Assembly: GCF_017349315.1 (NCBI RefSeq)
Contig: NZ_JAFMPP010000004.1
Span: 62,001-126,000, forward strand
Reading direction: 5' to 3'
Length of the DNA: 64,000 nucleotides
Source: Jiella flava
Lineage (GTDB): Bacteria; Pseudomonadota; Alphaproteobacteria; Rhizobiales; Rhizobiaceae
Shown here: in pieces, positions 32,529 through 41,240 of the stretch
Layout of the letters: each line of letters opens with the position of its first letter
Numbering within the stretch: the stretch's first letter is position 1
Translations under genes and position numbers: made by a program
The notes under the pieces: generated by a model
What the model was told of the DNA's origin: nothing
Database searches by the model: none
What the model saw: the letters and a program-made list of their open reading frames with translations, nothing else

Positions 32529-35024
32529 TTGCCGACATTTTCGCAAAGCCTTGAGAAAGCACTTCATCAGGCTCTGACGCTGGCGAACGAACGTCACCAG
32601 GAATTCGCGACGCTCGAACATCTGCTTCTGGCGCTTCTCGAGGACAAAGACGCCGCCGCGGTGATGCGCGGCTGCAGCGTCGATCTCGACCTGTTGCGCA
32701 AGAATCTGACCGCTTATATCGACACCGAGCTGGCGAATCTCGTCACCGGTCACGATGAGGATTCCAAGCCGACGGCCGGGTTTCATCGGGTGATCCAGCG
32801 GGCGGTGATTCACGTTCAGAGCTCTGGCCGCGAAGAAGTCACCGGCGCCAATGTGCTGGTCGCGATCTTCGCCGAGCGCGAGAGCCATGCCGCCTATTTC
32901 CTGCAGGAGCAGGAAATGACCCGCTACGATGCGGTCAACTTTATCTCCCATGGCATCTCCAAGCGCCCTGGCGGTTCGGAGAGTCGGCCGCTGCGCGGCG
33001 CCGAGGACGAGCAGTCGACCATCGGTCAGGAGGACGAGGGCAAGCGCAAGGCGGCGCCCGACGCGCTGACCGCCTATTGCATCAATCTGAACGAAAAGGC
33101 CGAGACCGGGCGGATCGACCCGCTGATCGGCCGGGCCGAAGAGATCAACCGTACGATCCAGGTGCTCTGCCGGCGCTCGAAGAACAATCCGCTCTATGTC
33201 GGCGATCCCGGCGTTGGCAAGACGGCGATCGCCGAGGGCCTGGCCAAGCGGATCGTCGAAGGCGATGTGCCGGACGTGCTTGCCGACGCGACGATCTTCT
33301 CGCTCGATATGGGCACACTGCTCGCTGGCACCCGCTATCGCGGCGACTTCGAGGAGCGGCTGAAGCAGGTGGTCAAGGAGCTTGAGGAGTATCCGGGCGC
33401 CGTTCTGTTTATCGACGAGATCCACACGGTGATCGGCGCCGGGGCGACATCCGGCGGCGCGATGGACGCGTCCAACCTGCTCAAGCCGGCGCTGTCCTCC
33501 GGCGCGATCCGCTGCATCGGCTCGACCACCTATAAGGAATATCGCCAGTTCTTCGAGAAGGACCGGGCGCTGGTGCGCCGCTTCCAGAAGATCGACGTGA
33601 AGGAGCCGACTGTCGAGGATGCGGTGTCGATCCTGAAGGGGCTGAAGCCCTATTTCGAGGATTTCCACCGGGTGAAGTTCACCAATGACGCGATCAAGTC
33701 GGCGGTCGAACTCTCGGCCCGCTACATCACCGACCGCAAGCTGCCGGACAAGGCGATCGACGTAATCGACGAGACCGGGGCCTCGCAGATGCTGTTGCCC
33801 GAATCGCGCCGCAAGAAGCAGATCGGCGTGAAGGAGATCGAGGCGACCATCGCGACCATGGCGCGGATTCCGGCCAAGGCGGTGTCGAAGGACGACGAGG
33901 AGGTGCTCGCCCATCTCGACGAGCAGCTGAAACGTGTCGTCTACGGTCAGGATGCGGCGATCGAAAATCTCGCCTTGGCGATCAAGCTGTCGCGGGCAGG
34001 GCTGCGCGAGCCGGACAAGCCGATCGGCTCGTATCTGTTCTCCGGCCCGACCGGCGTCGGCAAGACCGAGGTCGCCCGTCAGCTCGCCTCGGCGCTCGGC
34101 GTGGAGCTGTTGCGCTTCGACATGTCAGAATACATGGAGCGGCACACCGTTTCGCGGCTGATCGGCGCGCCTCCGGGCTATGTCGGCTTCGACCAGGGCG
34201 GCCTCTTGACGGACGGTGTCGACCAGCATCCCCATTGCGTGCTGCTTCTCGACGAAATCGAAAAGGCTCATCCGGATCTGTTCAACATCCTGTTGCAGGT
34301 GATGGACCACGGCCGGCTGACCGATCACAACGGCAAGCAGATCAACTTCCGCAATGTCATCTTGATCATGACGACCAATGCGGGCGCGGCGGAAATGGCC
34401 AAGGCCGCGATCGGCTTCGGCAATTCGCGCAAGACCGGCGCCGATGAGGAAGCGATCAACCGCCTGTTCACGCCGGAGTTCCGCAATCGCCTCGACTCGA
34501 TCATTCCGTTCGGTCCGCTGCCGACGCCGGTGATCCATCAGGTGGTCGAGAAGTTCGTCATGCAGCTCGAAGCCCAGCTGTCGGAGCGCGGCGTGATCTT
34601 CGAGCTGACGCCGGAGGCGATCGCCTGGCTGGCGGAGAAGGGCTACGACGAGATGATGGGGGCCCGACCGCTCGCTCGCGTCATTCAGGAGCACATCAAG
34701 AAGCCGCTCGCCGACGAGGTGCTGTTCGGCAAGCTCAAGCGCGGCGGCACGGTGCGGGTGAAAATCGTCGAGGACGAAGCGGGCGGCAAGAAGATCAATC
34801 TCGAGGCGATCGCCGACGAGGTTCCGCCGCTGCGCGCTAAGCGCTCGGATGCCAAACGGACATCGGGCGCGAAAAAGCGCCAGGTGGTCGCGGCGGACGG
34901 GTCGGACATCGACGAGAGGCCTGACGATGGCGAGGCGGCGCCCGCAGCGAGCGCCGGCAACGCGCCGGCGCCGAAAAAGAGCCGGGCCGGCTCGGTGCCG
35001 AAGGTGCCGCGCCGCCCCAACTGA
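32529..35024 (+). CDS. clpA: ATP-dependent Clp protease ATPase subunit ClpA
   Basis: 831-aa double AAA+ unfoldase. The start is TTG at 32529, 5 bp behind AGGTGA, giving PTFSQSLEKALHQALTLA. Order: N-domain (about 1-150, site of ClpS docking), AAA-1 with Walker A GDPGVGKTA and Walker B VLFIDE, AAA-2 with Walker A GPTGVGKTE and Walker B VLLLDE, sensor and Arg-finger segments, and the MGARPLARVIQEHIKKPLAD C-domain. IGFGNSRKTGADEEA contains the loop preceding ClpP contact; family ClpA proteins use an IGL/IGF tripeptide, here IGF. A charged Lys/Ala/Pro-rich tail of about 70 residues extends beyond E. coli ClpA (758 aa). clpP is not in the window. Confidence 0.96.
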   Translation: MPTFSQSLEKALHQALTLANERHQEFATLEHLLLALLEDKDAAAVMRGCSVDLDLLRKNLTAYIDTELANLVTGHDEDSKPTAGFHRVIQRAVIHVQSSGREEVTGANVLVAIFAERESHAAYFLQEQEMTRYDAVNFISHGISKRPGGSESRPLRGAEDEQSTIGQEDEGKRKAAPDALTAYCINLNEKAETGRIDPLIGRAEEINRTIQVLCRRSKNNPLYVGDPGVGKTAIAEGLAKRIVEGDVPDVLADATIFSLDMGTLLAGTRYRGDFEERLKQVVKELEEYPGAVLFIDEIHTVIGAGATSGGAMDASNLLKPALSSGAIRCIGSTTYKEYRQFFEKDRALVRRFQKIDVKEPTVEDAVSILKGLKPYFEDFHRVKFTNDAIKSAVELSARYITDRKLPDKAIDVIDETGASQMLLPESRRKKQIGVKEIEATIATMARIPAKAVSKDDEEVLAHLDEQLKRVVYGQDAAIENLALAIKLSRAGLREPDKPIGSYLFSGPTGVGKTEVARQLASALGVELLRFDMSEYMERHTVSRLIGAPPGYVGFDQGGLLTDGVDQHPHCVLLLDEIEKAHPDLFNILLQVMDHGRLTDHNGKQINFRNVILIMTTNAGAAEMAKAAIGFGNSRKTGADEEAINRLFTPEFRNRLDSIIPFGPLPTPVIHQVVEKFVMQLEAQLSERGVIFELTPEAIAWLAEKGYDEMMGARPLARVIQEHIKKPLADEVLFGKLKRGGTVRVKIVEDEAGGKKINLEAIADEVPPLRAKRSDAKRTSGAKKRQVVAADGSDIDERPDDGEAAPAASAGNAPAPKKSRAGSVPKVPRRPN

Positions 35025-35060
35025 CGGCGCCCCTTATCGTCGTCTGACGTTTGCGTTTCG

Positions 35061-35092
35061 AGGCCCGGCCGGTCCTGCTGCTGGCCGGGCCT
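35061..35092 (+). terminator. Stem-loop after clpA
   Basis: AGGCCCGGCC / GGCCGGGCCT with a 12-nt loop, 37 bp past clpA, followed by only two T. It separates clpSA from azlCD. Confidence 0.65.
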
Positions 35093-35129
35093 TGATCCGT
35101 GTCTCTCCCTTTCGGAGCCATCTGGGCTC

Positions 35130-35873
35130 ATGATGCTTTCATCGTCTGAAGCTGCAGAGCGCTCGACCCTCGGTTGGATTCTGCTCGGCATGAAGGGCAT
35201 CGCGAGCCCGCCGGCGCTGATTTTGACGACCGCCTTTTTCGGCTTTGCGGGACTTTGCCGTGAGGCCGGCATCTCGTGGGAAGAGGCGGCCTTCATGACC
35301 GGCATGGTCTGGGCGCTGCCGGCGAAGATCATCCTGCTCGGCGCCATCACCGCCGGCACCTCGCTGCCGGCCGCAGCCTTTGCGGTGGCGCTGTCGTCGC
35401 TGCGGATGATGCCGATGGTGGTGGCGCTGATGCCGGAATTGCGGGGGGCGAAAACCCGCACGCCGACGCTTCTGTTTCTCTCCCACTTCGTCGCGATCAC
35501 CGCTTGGGTCTTTGCGATGGAGCGCATGGAGAGCGTGCCGCGCGATAAGCGCGCGGCCTATTTCGGCGGCTTTGCGGTGACGCTGACGGCGATCAACACC
35601 GTGCTCGTTGCCGTCGTCTTCAATCTGATGGGTCAGCTGCCGGCGCTCGCAACCGGGGCACTCGCCTTTTTGACACCGGTCTATTTCTTCACCTCGCTCT
35701 ATGGCTCGGCCCGCGACATCACCGGCCGTCTGGCGCTGTTCTGCGGTATGGCCGCGCTGCCTCCGGCCCATTGGCTGTCGCCGGGCTACGAACTGTTGAC
35801 GGCGGGGATTGGCGGCGGCTTTGTCGCCTATCTCAGCGCCCGGATCATCGCAGCCCGGCGGAGCGCAGCCTGA
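35130..35873 (+). CDS. azlC: AzlC family branched-chain amino-acid exporter subunit
   Basis: 247-aa inner-membrane protein with about seven helices. Family marks are GMKGIASPPALILTTAFFGF, EAAFMTGMVWALPAKIILL (the first substrate-pathway segment), SLRMMPMVVALMPELRG and LTPVYFFTSLYGSA. AzlC/YgaZ pairs with small AzlD/YgaH to export branched-chain amino acids such as leucine analogues or valine. Two ATGs are adjacent at the start. Its TGA overlaps the ATG of the next gene (TGATG), so azlC and azlD are translationally coupled. Confidence 0.88.
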   Translation: MMLSSSEAAERSTLGWILLGMKGIASPPALILTTAFFGFAGLCREAGISWEEAAFMTGMVWALPAKIILLGAITAGTSLPAAAFAVALSSLRMMPMVVALMPELRGAKTRTPTLLFLSHFVAITAWVFAMERMESVPRDKRAAYFGGFAVTLTAINTVLVAVVFNLMGQLPALATGALAFLTPVYFFTSLYGSARDITGRLALFCGMAALPPAHWLSPGYELLTAGIGGGFVAYLSARIIAARRSAA

Positions 35874-36235
35874 TGGCCGACTGGACCTATTCCAACGTCG
35901 TGCCTTGGTGGCCCTACGTTTTCATCCTGCTTGCCGGATGGCTGCCGACCGACATTTGGCGTTATCTCGGCGTCGTCTCGGCGAGCCGGATCGATGAGAC
36001 CAGCGAGGCGGCCAAGCTTGCCCGGACGATCGCGACGGCATTGGTCGCTGCGGTCATTGCACAGCTCGTGTTCTTTCCGACGGGCGCGCTGGCCGACATT
36101 CCGCTGCCGGTGCGGTTCGGCTCGCTGGCCGCGGGCTTTGCCGCCTATCAGCTTTCGCGGCGGCGCATTTTGGCCGGGATAATCGCCGCCGAGCTGGTCA
36201 TCGGCGGCTGGGCGCTCGTCGCGATCCTGATCTGA
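35873..36235 (+). CDS. azlD: AzlD family branched-chain amino-acid exporter subunit
   Basis: 120-aa hydrophobic protein with about four helices: PWWPYVFILLAGWLPTDIWRYLG, ARTIATALVAAVIAQLVFFP, RFGSLAAGFAAYQLSRRRIL and IIAAELVIGGWALVAI. Size, hydrophobicity and position right behind azlC identify it as the small subunit of the two-component exporter. The gene is convergent with the HIT gene, with only 12 bp between their stops. Confidence 0.85.
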   Translation: MADWTYSNVVPWWPYVFILLAGWLPTDIWRYLGVVSASRIDETSEAAKLARTIATALVAAVIAQLVFFPTGALADIPLPVRFGSLAAGFAAYQLSRRRILAGIIAAELVIGGWALVAILI

Positions 36236-36247
36236 TCGACTGGGTGA

Positions 36248-36688
36248 TCAGCCCTTGGCGAGTTCGGCGCGGATCGCCTCGGCATGGGCCTTGATAGTCG
36301 CCATCGGCACCTCGCCCATGGCATGCTGCTTCAGCGCCACGCCCGCATAGACCGGAATGACATGGAAATGCAGGTGGAACACGGTTTGGCCCGCCAGTTC
36401 CTCGTTGAACTGGGCAATCCGCACCCCGTCGGCGCCGAACGCCGCCTTGGCCGCGCGGGCGAGCTTGGCGACGAGCGGCATCACCGTCGCCAAGGTCTCG
36501 TCGGTGGCGTCGAGCAGATTGCGCGACGCCGCCCGCGGGATCACCAGACAATGTCCCTTCGATTGCGGCATGATGTCCATGATCGCCACGGCCGCGTCGG
36601 TCTCGAAGAGTGGTTCGGACGGGATTTCGCCCTTCAGGATCTTCGCGAAGATGTTGGCATCATCATAGGCGGGCGTTGCGCTGCTCAT
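36248..36688 (-). CDS. HIT family protein (HinT-like nucleotide hydrolase)
   Basis: 146 aa from the ATG at 36688, which follows GAGGAAACG; the upstream frame is unrelated. The protein has the HIT fold: NIFAKILKGEIPSEPLFE near the N-terminus, AIMDIMPQSKGHCLVIPR, and the catalytic HxHxHxx motif HLHFHVIP, with the His nucleophile in the middle. HinT-like enzymes hydrolyse purine nucleoside phosphoramidates and aminoacyl-adenylates. The C-terminal extension (HAMGEVPMATIKAHAEAIRA) is common in alphaproteobacterial members. It is monocistronic. Confidence 0.93.
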   Translation of the reverse strand: MSSATPAYDDANIFAKILKGEIPSEPLFETDAAVAIMDIMPQSKGHCLVIPRAASRNLLDATDETLATVMPLVAKLARAAKAAFGADGVRIAQFNEELAGQTVFHLHFHVIPVYAGVALKQHAMGEVPMATIKAHAEAIRAELAKG

Positions 36689-36960
36689 GGTCGTTTCCTC
36701 GAGGCATCTGGCGGGCGTCTGGCGGATCGGCGCGGATGGTAGGCGTTTGCGATGACATGTCCATGGAGGAATTGGACGCGTGTCGCGAAAGCGGTGCCAT
36801 CGGCTCGTCGATCGAACTCTTGGGGCAGCGTCGACCAAAAAGCTTTCGTCCTCTCACGGAAAATACGGGCCTGATCTTTTCATTCCGTCAAGACTGTGTC
36901 AGCACGAGTTTCCGGCGATTGCTTGCACTCGCAGCGAGCAAGAATGTTGGAGATTTGGCC

Positions 36961-37608
36961 ATGAGTAAGCTTCTTCCCGATCACCTGTTGAGTGGGTACC
37001 GCTCGTTTCTCGAGACGCGGTTGCCGGGAGAGCGCGAGCTCATTCGCGATCTTGCCGAGCGCGGCCAGCATCCGAAGACCATGGTGATTGCCTGCTGCGA
37101 TTCGCGCGCAGCACCGGAAGTTCTCTTCAACTGCTCGCCGGGCGACATCTTCGTCGTGCGCAACGTCGCCAATCTGGTGCCGCCTTACGAGCCGGACGGC
37201 GAATATCACTCGACCTCGGCGGCCCTGGAATTTGCGGTCAACTCCTTGGCGGTCGAGCATATCGTGATCCTCGGCCATGGCAGCTGCGGCGGCATCCAGG
37301 CGGCGCTGTCGCCTGCCTTCCAGCCGCTGTCGGCCGGCGATTTTATCGGCAAGTGGATGAGTTTGCTTGAACCGGCGGCAAAAGCCATGGGCTCCAACAA
37401 TCTGATGACTGGTCGCGAGCGCCAGTCGGCGCTGGAGCGGATTGCCATCCGCTATTCGGTCGCCAATCTGCGCAGCTTCCCGTTCATTGCAGAACGCGAA
37501 GCCGAAAACACGATCACCTTGCACGGCGCCTGGATCGACATCTCCTCGGGTGATCTGTGGGCGATGGATCCCGAAACAGGCGATTTCCGGATGACGATCA
37601 ACGAATGA
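36961..37608 (+). CDS. Beta-class carbonic anhydrase
   Basis: 215 aa from the ATG at 36961, with GGAG 12 bp upstream; the longer frame to 36610 is the antisense of the HIT gene. Zinc ligands are visible: Cys-Asp-Ser-Arg in VIACCDSRAAPEVLF, and the His/Cys pair in ILGHGSCGGI. PGDIFVVRNVANLVPP and EYHSTSAALEFAV are also typical. It interconverts CO2 and bicarbonate, supplying bicarbonate to carboxylases at low CO2. No partner transporter is adjacent. Confidence 0.95.
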   Translation: MSKLLPDHLLSGYRSFLETRLPGERELIRDLAERGQHPKTMVIACCDSRAAPEVLFNCSPGDIFVVRNVANLVPPYEPDGEYHSTSAALEFAVNSLAVEHIVILGHGSCGGIQAALSPAFQPLSAGDFIGKWMSLLEPAAKAMGSNNLMTGRERQSALERIAIRYSVANLRSFPFIAEREAENTITLHGAWIDISSGDLWAMDPETGDFRMTINE

Positions 37609-37918
37609 GCCGATGCGCGGGCCGGGGTGCTGACCTTTGCGCCCGGATCGCCCGAATTTCGAGCGATGCCGGCGTGATCAGGGCGGGCCGCCGCATCGGT
37701 TTCAAAACGGGATGATTCGGCTGGGTCGGCGGTGCCGCGGGCTGCGTATCGCGCGATCGTGAGGCGCAACGACGAATTCAACCGGCCCGATGCCGGGTTC
37801 TGTCACGTTTTGGGACGATCATGCCTTGCGTTGCGGGCGTTCTCTCTCCTTTATGGGGGAGAGACGATCGCGAGTGGACGGCGTCGCCGAGCCTTATCCT
37901 GTGGGGGTATTATCATCA
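37609..37918. other. Intergenic region upstream of the Omp19-like gene
   Basis: 310 bp with no supported gene. A small hairpin (TCTCTCC / GGAGAGA, 37843-37864) lies about 55 bp before the lipoprotein start and may belong to its 5' leader. No repeat copy is present. Confidence 0.4.
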
Positions 37919-38497
37919 ATGTATCATGCAATCCGGATTGGTGCGGTGGCCGCTGCACTCGTCGCCATTGCCGGCTGTTCGCGGTCGGTGCCGAGCTATT
38001 CCGACAATAGTGGGCCGCCGCCTTTGGCGCCGGTCCCGAGTGGTCAGGTTGCTTCCAATCAGCTGCCTCCGCCGCCGCCGCCGCCGGGCAACACGATGAT
38101 GAATGACGGCGCCGATGCCGCGGGCAATGCCGAGCTGACGCCGAGCGATGGCAGCGGCAACATGGCGTCAGGCGGTGGCAGCCAGCAGAACACCCAGATG
38201 GCCAGCGTCAACCAGCCGGCGCTGTCGCGCAATTCCGTCCTTGGCGCCTATAAAGTCACCACCGACGGCGGCAATTGCCAGATCATTCTGTCGCTGACCA
38301 AATGGTCGGGCGGCTATCGCGCGGCCTCGCGAGGCTGCCCCGGCAAGGTCGCCGACGTGTCCGCCTGGGATGTCTCAGGCAGCCAGGTGATCTTGAAAGA
38401 TTCCGGCGGCGCGACGGTCGCCAATTTGAGTTCGTCCGGCAATGCGCGCTTCGAAGGCCGCACCACCGGTGGCCAGAACGTCACCTTATATCGATAA
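37919..38497 (+). CDS. Omp19-like lipoprotein with AprI/Inh inhibitor domain
   Basis: 192 aa from the ATG at 37919. The N-terminus is a lipoprotein signal with lipobox VAIAGC, so Cys of CSRSVPSY is lipidated and the protein is envelope-anchored. A Pro/Gly/Asn-rich linker with a run of eight prolines and a Met/Asn/Gly segment follows (about residues 30-95). The C-terminal ~95 residues (LGAYKVTTDGGNCQIILSLT, GYRAASRGCPG, SAWDVSGSQVILKD, FEGRTTGGQNVTLYR) form the AprI/Inh metalloprotease-inhibitor fold with one probable disulfide. It closely resembles Brucella Omp19, which inhibits proteases. A strong hairpin follows. Confidence 0.87.
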   Translation: MYHAIRIGAVAAALVAIAGCSRSVPSYSDNSGPPPLAPVPSGQVASNQLPPPPPPPGNTMMNDGADAAGNAELTPSDGSGNMASGGGSQQNTQMASVNQPALSRNSVLGAYKVTTDGGNCQIILSLTKWSGGYRAASRGCPGKVADVSAWDVSGSQVILKDSGGATVANLSSSGNARFEGRTTGGQNVTLYR

Positions 38498-38504
38498 GGC
38501 TGAG

Positions 38505-38537
38505 CGGTTGCGGCGCGGACATCCCGCGCCGCAACCG
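38505..38537 (+). terminator. Perfect 14-bp stem-loop after the Omp19-like gene
   Basis: CGGTTGCGGCGCGG / CCGCGCCGCAACCG with a 5-nt loop, 7 bp past the stop. There is no T-run, but the position favours termination or 3'-end protection. Confidence 0.65.
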
Positions 38538-38760
38538 GACCGATGCGTCGACTCCATCAGAACTTCGCGTCCCTTTTTAAGCGGGCCGCGGGTGGCGACA
38601 TCGGCGGCTCTGCCATGTCACGGTCGTCGCGGCAGGCGCGCACCCGTTGCCCTGTGGGCCATGGTAACGCTATGGCTGTCCCCCGATCGACCGCTCAGGG
38701 AGCGCTATTTGCCGATGGCGCCCTTGTCGAGTGGCCAGCAGAGGGACCGGACGCAAATCC

Positions 38761-39951
38761 ATGGCATCCAGCGCAATCGTTGAACCCAAGTCGCGATCCG
38801 GGCCGGTCCGCTCGGCGCTGGAACACCTCATCGAGACGAGCGAAATCGAGACCGATCCACTGCAGCGCAGACTCGCCGACCGGCTGGATGCGCTTGATCG
38901 GCGGTTGTCGGCGGAGGTCGGTGCGTCGAAGAAGAGCGCGCTTGGCTGGCTGTTCGGCAAGAAGCGGGAGGTGGAGCCGGTCAAAGGGCTCTATGTCTAC
39001 GGCGATGTCGGTCGCGGCAAGACCATGCTGATGGACATGTTCTTTCGCCAAAGTTCGATCGCTGCCAAGCGGCGAGTGCACTTCCTCGCCTTCATGAGCG
39101 ACGTGCATGAGCGGATCGGCGAGCATCGCCGGGCGCTGCAGGCCGGCAAGGTCAAGGGCGACGATCCGATTCCGCCGGTCGCCGCGGCCATCGCGGCCGA
39201 GGCACGGCTGTTGTGCTTCGACGAATTCACCGTCACCGACATTGCCGACGCGATGATCCTGTCGCGGCTGTTCAAGGCGCTCTTCGCCAACGGCTTGGTG
39301 CTGGTTGCGACTTCCAATGTCGCGCCTGACGAGCTTTATCCCAACGGGCTCAATCGCCCGCTTTTCCTGCCCTTTGTCGCGGTGCTGAAGCAGCACGCGG
39401 AAATTTTTGAACTCGCCGGGACCGAGGATTATCGCCTCGCCTTTCTGGGCGAGGATGACATCTATGTCGACACCGCTGACGCTGACGCCAAGGCGCGGAT
39501 CGACGCCGCCTGGACCCGGCTGCTCGACGGTGCCAGGGAAACCAGCGCGTCGCTTTCGGTCAAGGGGCGTACGATCCCGGTGCCGCGGGCCGGCAATGGC
39601 GCGGCGCGTTTTGCCTTTGGCGATTTGATGAAGCGGCCGCTTGGCGGCGAGGATTTTTTGGCGATCGCCAAGCGCTTCCATACGCTGATCGTCGAGAATG
39701 TCCCGGTTATGACGGAGGCCGAGCGCAACGAGGCCAAACGCTTCATCACCCTCGTCGACACGCTTTACGATGCCGGCCGCCGCCTGGTGGTCTCGGCCGA
39801 TGTGCCGGCCAATGCGCTGTATCAGGGCAAGAGCGGCACCGAAGCCTTCGAGTTCGAGCGCACGGCCTCGCGCCTGTTTGAGATGCGCTCGAAAGAATAT
39901 CTGGAAAAGGCCAGTGCCAATCAGGCGATGAAGCCGTCAGGCGAATGTTGA
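38761..39951 (+). CDS. AFG1/ZapE family ATPase
   Basis: 396 aa from the ATG at 38761; a GTG at 38731 would add 10 residues. Single P-loop ATPase of the AFG1-like (LACE1/ZapE) family: KGLYVYGDVGRGKTMLMDMF contains Walker A (GDVGRGKT), LLCFDEFTVTDIADAMIL contains Walker B, and NVAPDELYPNGLNR and FDFERTASRLFEMRS-like FEFERTASRLFEM are conserved later. Bacterial ZapE interacts with the division ring under stress, while AFG1 in mitochondria takes part in respiratory-chain quality control; which applies here is not determined. A repeat copy begins 9 bp after the stop. Confidence 0.9.
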   Translation: MASSAIVEPKSRSGPVRSALEHLIETSEIETDPLQRRLADRLDALDRRLSAEVGASKKSALGWLFGKKREVEPVKGLYVYGDVGRGKTMLMDMFFRQSSIAAKRRVHFLAFMSDVHERIGEHRRALQAGKVKGDDPIPPVAAAIAAEARLLCFDEFTVTDIADAMILSRLFKALFANGLVLVATSNVAPDELYPNGLNRPLFLPFVAVLKQHAEIFELAGTEDYRLAFLGEDDIYVDTADADAKARIDAAWTRLLDGARETSASLSVKGRTIPVPRAGNGAARFAFGDLMKRPLGGEDFLAIAKRFHTLIVENVPVMTEAERNEAKRFITLVDTLYDAGRRLVVSADVPANALYQGKSGTEAFEFERTASRLFEMRSKEYLEKASANQAMKPSGEC

Positions 39952-39960
39952 CTATACGCT

Positions 39961-40066
39961 CCAGCATCGGCCTGAACATCGGAATCGATTTCCGGCAAGG
40001 CCCGACGCGTCGATTGAAAGAGTGAGAGCGACCGTTCTGCGTCCGATCGGACGCAGGGCGCTCTGG
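39961..40066 (+). repeat. Double-palindrome intergenic repeat, copy 9
   Basis: Forward copy with palindrome 1 slightly diverged (GAACATCGG / ATCGATTTCCGG) and palindrome 2 intact at CTGCGTCCGATCGGACGCAG. It sits between the ZapE-like gene and the terminator at 40071. Confidence 0.88.
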
Positions 40067-40070
40067 CACG

Positions 40071-40107
40071 AAAAAAGCCGCCTCGTCCGGAAACGAAACG
40101 GCTTTTT
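40071..40107 (-). terminator. Rho-independent terminator of the DUF1328 gene
   Basis: AAAAAGCCG / CGGCTTTTT with an 18-nt loop that contains a smaller stem. T-runs on either strand make it potentially bidirectional between the ZapE-like and DUF1328 genes. Confidence 0.8.
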
Positions 40108-40128
40108 GTCAGCCTGACGGCGTGATCG

Positions 40129-40293
40129 TTACAGCGCGCGGCGGCGGCCGAAGATCAGCGACAGGACGAAGAGGACGATCGCCACGAAGAAGATGATCTT
40201 GGCAATGCCGACGGCCGTACCGGCAATGCCGCCGAAGCCGAGAACTGCCGCGATAAGCGCGATGACGAGGAAAGTAATAGCCCAACCGATCAT
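40129..40293 (-). CDS. DUF1328 (YtjA family) small membrane protein
   Basis: 54 aa, too short for a 60-aa threshold. It has two hydrophobic helices: [20 protein letters not shown] then [20 protein letters not shown], ending in GRRRAL. The Gly-rich turn [11 protein letters not shown] between them is the hallmark of DUF1328/YtjA proteins, which are inner-membrane and often stress-induced, function unknown. The ribosome-binding site AAGGAG lies 8 bp before the ATG, and a good terminator follows, so it is a genuine monocistronic gene. Confidence 0.9.
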   Translation of the reverse strand: MIGWAITFLVIALIAAVLGFGGIAGTAVGIAKIIFFVAIVLFVLSLIFGRRRAL

Positions 40294-40518
40294 GGCTGGT
40301 ACTCCTTTTCACAAAGATTTTGGTTGCCAAATTAACGTCGGAAATCGGGGAAGGTTGCCAAATTATCGTGATTCTTTTTGTCCGAATCGTTGGGAAATTT
40401 GATGCATGACGAATGATCTCTACGAGATATGCGGCGTCAAAGATCATGCTGACAGGAGCGCTGACCGCCGGCATCGGTGAGATGCATGGCGCAGGCGGCG
40501 GGCGGGGCCGCGGCGTCA

Positions 40519-40576
40519 TGTCCGACAGCGTCAGCCCGAACATCGGTACCGATGTTCGGGCTGACGCTGTCGGACA
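40519..40576. repeat. Perfect 58-bp palindrome
   Basis: TGTCCGACAGCGTCAGCCCG continues with AACATCGG to the centre (TA) and then repeats exactly as its reverse complement: 29 bp per arm including the central TA, with no loop and no mismatch. The core GCCCGAACATCGG resembles palindrome 1 of the dispersed family (GCCCGAAAATCGG). It lies in a 406-bp gap between the DUF1328 and exported-protein genes and has no T-run. The rest of this gap contains no other supported feature. Confidence 0.92.
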
Positions 40577-40699
40577 AACTGTGCGCCGCTGCCGTTACGA
40601 GTGAACGCGGGACGATGTCATGGATGGGGGGGCGGAGAGGGTGATTGGCAATCGCGGGAGGATTTTGGTGTGGGGCCGAAAGGCGTCGGCCCTCGGTCG

Positions 40700-40957
40700 T
40701 TACTGCGGGTCGTTGGGAAAGAACACCGGCCCAACGATGCGGATACCGCCGGCCGTGCGGCGGATCGTCTGCTTCGGCGCGGCGCTGGGCTCGGCCGCAA
40801 GTGCCTTGGCGCGAGCGGTCGGAACCGGCAGGCTGGTGATCTGAAGAGCCGAGACTTCGAAGCTTTTATTGTCTTTGCGATCTTGCGAGAAGGCGAGTGT
40901 TGGAGCTGCCGAGAGCATCGATGCTATGGTTAATATTACGATCGGCTTATTAAACAT
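40700..40957 (-). CDS. Small exported hypothetical protein
   Basis: 85 aa with a signal peptide (MFNKPIVILTIASMLSAAPT then LAFSQ, cleavage near AFS-Q). The mature ~60 residues are polar and basic (RKDNKSFEVSALQITSLPVP, KQTIRRTAGGIRIVGPVFFP) with no Cys and no known motif. The ribosome-binding site GAGGAGC precedes the ATG by 7 bp, which supports it. Family not recognised; probably periplasmic. Confidence 0.7.
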   Translation of the reverse strand: MFNKPIVILTIASMLSAAPTLAFSQDRKDNKSFEVSALQITSLPVPTARAKALAAEPSAAPKQTIRRTAGGIRIVGPVFFPNDPQ

Positions 40958-41240
40958 GGGGCTGCTCCTCGAAAATCTCGCAGAACTCGTGTTCGACTTG
41001 CAGCGTAAAGAATTTTAAAAGGAATTCGTTCCCGAGTGGACGAGAATACGGCAAGATCACGGCCAGAACGGCGTGTGGGCAAAATGGCGCTGACCGCCCA
41101 TGAGGGGCCGCAAGGGGTGTCTTGAAAACGTGTTTGGAAAAATTTGGGTGGGAAAGCTGCGGCTCACCCATCCCCCTCTTGTGATCATCTTGAGACGGTC
41201 CCGCCGTCTTACCCCTCGTGATCCGTTCGGATCAAAATCG

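Noticed and set aside
32478-33914. 478-aa minus-strand frame over clpA
   Set aside because: Shadow of clpA; no motif and unusual residue bias.
40601-40933. 110-aa plus-strand ORF
   Set aside because: Overlaps the minus-strand exported protein, which has a signal peptide and good ribosome-binding site; this frame has neither.
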